Source of the DNA: Alphaproteobacteria bacterium
Lineage (GTDB): Bacteria; Pseudomonadota; Alphaproteobacteria; Micavibrionales; UBA1664
NCBI GenBank assembly: GCA_030427215.1
Contig: JAUHXB010000054.1
Coordinates: forward strand, 1 to 7,662
Reading direction: 5' to 3'
Length of the DNA stretch: 7,662 bases
Positions 6,525 through 7,662 of this stretch are shown here, piece by piece. Below the pieces are notes generated by a model. That model had not been told where the DNA came from. It saw only the letters and a program-made list of their open reading frames with translations, and did not search any database. A program made the translations under genes and the position numbers. Numbering within the stretch: the first letter of the stretch is position 1; each line of letters starts with the position of its first letter.

Positions 6525-7171
6525 TCGCTTGTCCCTGTTCCAAGGAAGTTTGAAAAATCAAACCCGCCTTTTTGGCTATCATCTGGCGTGTTCATTTCAT
6601 CTTCGACTTTTGCCTGAGATTTAGGAAGTTCTTTTCCTTCCTTTTCCCACTTCTTACGGGCCTTTTGAACCATGGCATCAAATTCATCAAATTTACACAA
6701 ACCCAAATCAATCGGGGATGCGGCCTTAATATTCATCATATCAGCATGTGTGCGTGTTCTGATTTTTTCAATTGTGTTTTTCGTTGTTCCAATTAATTTC
6801 ACGATATTTGCGTCTGTCAATTCTGGATGATGTTTCAACAACCACGCAATCGCATTTGGTTTATCACCGCGTTTGGACACAGGTGTATAACGCGGGCCCT
6901 TTGATCGTGCCATTGGTTGAGGTAAATCAGATTTCATAATTTGAAGGGTTGCATTTGAATCCGCCTCGCACCGTTCAATTTCTTCCTTTGTCAAAAGGCG
7001 GAAATGAATTGGGCTTTCGGCTGGCAATCTGTACCCTTCTTGGTCTGCCAATGTTTGAACCTCCAAATTATGAAGGCCACAAAATTCGGCAATTTGTGGG
7101 AATGTTAGCGACGTGTTTTCAACCAACCATAATGCGGTCTGCCTTGGTTTTGCAACGTAATTATTAGTCAT
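6521..7171 (-). CDS. trcR: Cell cycle transcriptional regulator TrcR (DUF1013 family)
   Basis: A DUF1013 protein, conserved in alphaproteobacteria. In Caulobacter crescentus this family was named TrcR, an RNA polymerase-associated factor affecting cell-cycle gene transcription. The family is recognised from the N-terminal TALWLVENTSLTFPQIAEFC (12-31) followed by GLHNLEVQTLAD, and from LTKEEIERCEADSNA (60-74). I see two helix-turn-helix-like segments with similar layout: residues 12-43, and 106-140 (AIAWLLKHHPELTDANIVKL then IGTTKNTIEKIR). The C-terminal 40 residues are charged and disordered-looking, ending FSNFLGTGTSD. At 216 aa the length fits. The start has AAGGAG (7183-7188), 11 nt upstream, and a promoter candidate at 7216-7243. 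It is divergent from a DUF1192-type gene and convergent with the SemiSWEET gene. Confidence 0.92.
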   Translation of the reverse strand: MTNNYVAKPRQTALWLVENTSLTFPQIAEFCGLHNLEVQTLADQEGYRLPAESPIHFRLLTKEEIERCEADSNATLQIMKSDLPQPMARSKGPRYTPVSKRGDKPNAIAWLLKHHPELTDANIVKLIGTTKNTIEKIRTRTHADMMNIKAASPIDLGLCKFDEFDAMVQKARKKWEKEGKELPKSQAKVEDEMNTPDDSQKGGFDFSNFLGTGTSD

Positions 7172-7215
7172 GGCTATAATCTCTCCTTAAATAAATTCTT
7201 ATATCGTTGTAAGGA

Positions 7216-7243
7216 TTTTTAAGCCCCTACACCGCGATGTCAA
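7216..7243 (-). promoter_or_regulatory. Candidate trcR promoter
   Basis: On the minus strand a consensus TTGACA (7238-7243) is followed after 16 nt by TAAAAA (7216-7221); shifting by one gives AAAAAT at 17 nt. The transcription start would be near 7209, leaving a leader of about 37 nt with the AAGGAG ribosome site. It is back to back with the promoter of the neighbouring DUF1192-type gene. Confidence 0.45.
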
Positions 7244-7252
7244 AGTTTGTCT

Positions 7253-7281
7253 TTAATATCGGGAATATCAAATGTTATAGT
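7253..7281 (+). promoter_or_regulatory. Candidate promoter of the DUF1192-type gene, extended -10
   Basis: TATAGT (7276-7281) is preceded by TGT, making an extended -10 element. A weak TTAATA -35 (7253-7258) lies 17 nt upstream. The start near 7288 leaves about 25 nt to the ATG at 7313 and includes the AAGGA ribosome site. This placement argues that the coding region begins downstream of 7288, not at the upstream in-frame TTG (7247). Confidence 0.5.
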
Positions 7282-7312
7282 GCATGACGGACAAAAAAGA
7301 AAGGAAATAATG

Positions 7313-7495
7313 ATGTTTGACGAAGAAGGCCGCAAAATTGATTTCGGACAACAAATAGGGATGGATTTAACAGGCATGAGCGTGGATGAGCTAGAAAACT
7401 ATATCATCAATCTTAAATCCGAAATTAACCGTGTTGAAGATACGAAAAAAGCGTTGAAAAATCATAACGCCGCGGCAGATGCGTTGTTTAAGTAA
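7313..7495 (+). CDS. DUF1192-type small protein (about 60 aa)
   Basis: A short soluble protein resembling the alphaproteobacterial DUF1192 family. The key stretch is the DLTGMSVDELENYIINLKSE region followed by INRVEDTKKALKNHNAAADALFK, matching the family pattern LSVDEL-x-I-x-L-x-EI-x-R and the ending AA-x-ALFK. The second half is a probable coiled coil. The function of the family is unknown. I place the start at the second of two adjacent ATGs (7313-7315), 7 nt after AAGGA (7301-7305); the first ATG (7310) is possible but closer than usual. An in-frame TTG at 7247 lies upstream of the candidate promoter and is rejected. The gene is divergent from trcR. From memory, these two families are often near each other in alphaproteobacteria. 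Its stop is 2 bp from the convergent neighbour's stop. Confidence 0.8.
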   Translation: MFDEEGRKIDFGQQIGMDLTGMSVDELENYIINLKSEINRVEDTKKALKNHNAAADALFK

Positions 7496-7509
7496 GCTTA
7501 ATAAAGCTT
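7494..7509. repeat. Inverted repeat AAGCTT-AATA-AAGCTT between convergent stops
   Basis: Two copies of AAGCTT separated by AATA form a perfect 6-bp stem with a 4-nt loop right over the stop codons of the DUF1192-type gene and the minus-strand gene. It is AT-rich and lacks a long T run on either side, so at best it is a weak terminator for the convergent pair. Confidence 0.3.
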
Positions 7510-7662
7510 TGGGCTTTTCCCTTTTAATATGGCTCTGGCTTCTGCTAATGGAATACCATCGCGTTTTGACATTTTCTTTGCTGCGTTTTTAAAAGCCCTA
7601 GTTGTTGCCTTTGCTTTTGCTTTACGACGTTTCTCGCCTTTTGACTCGAAAGCTTGCTCTGC
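7498..7662 (-). CDS. Unidentified protein, C-terminal fragment (runs off right edge)
   Basis: The last 54 codons of a minus-strand gene, in frame from the edge (7662) to a TAA at 7498-7500. The visible part is strongly basic: a Lys/Arg/Ala-rich run (GEKRRKAKAKATTRAFKNAA, then KK) followed by a conserved-looking tail (MSKRDGIPLAEARAILKGKS, then PKLY). The basic stretch could be a nucleic-acid-binding or disordered linker. The tail has a helix-like amphipathic pattern. I cannot name the family from this fragment. The reading frame is open across the whole 165 bp, the codon use resembles its neighbours, and the plus-strand gene stops exactly where this one does; together these support a real gene. 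Confidence 0.65.
   Translation of the reverse strand, partial: AEQAFESKGEKRRKAKAKATTRAFKNAAKKMSKRDGIPLAEARAILKGKSPKLY

Noticed and set aside
7247..7309. TTG-initiated N-terminal extension of the DUF1192-type protein
   Set aside because: It would begin upstream of a good extended -10 element, has no Shine-Dalgarno, and the family pattern begins only after the ATGs at 7310/7313.

Overview
The window looks like chromosomal DNA from a low-to-moderate GC alphaproteobacterium. The main evidence is a TrcR/DUF1013 cell-cycle regulator (a family I know only from alphaproteobacteria), a DUF1192-type small protein beside it, and GyrA and ClpX sequences of alphaproteobacterial character. Genus cannot be fixed by eye. 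An uncultured or Micavibrio-like lineage would fit the base composition, but this is a guess.

Layout from left to right: the 5' end of gyrA (minus strand, running off the left edge) with its own promoter; a minus-strand terminator and a palindromic interspersed repeat; a small membrane-anchored acidic protein (minus); ugd, UDP-glucose 6-dehydrogenase (minus); a 103-aa orphan (plus) convergent with sufE (minus); clpX (plus), followed 2 bp later by a class I SAM methyltransferase that starts at TTG, and then an overlapping unknown gene, forming a likely three-gene transcript that ends at a bidirectional terminator; a small polytopic membrane protein (minus); about 290 bp of AT-rich intergenic DNA; a SemiSWEET-type transporter (plus), tail to tail with trcR (minus); a divergent promoter region; a DUF1192-type gene (plus); and the C-terminal end of an unidentified Lys/Ala-rich protein (minus) running off the right edge.

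Most of the content is housekeeping: DNA supercoiling, Fe-S assembly, proteolysis, nucleotide-sugar supply and cell-cycle transcription. The genes do not form one pathway. The less ordinary points are clpX separated from its usual clpP and lon neighbours and linked instead to a methyltransferase and an unknown gene; a trcR terminator that appears to lie inside the coding sequence of the convergent transporter gene, with the two stop codons sharing one TTAA; and a cluster of small unrecognised proteins. I see no CRISPR array, tRNA, rRNA, transposase, phage module or convincing new multi-gene system.
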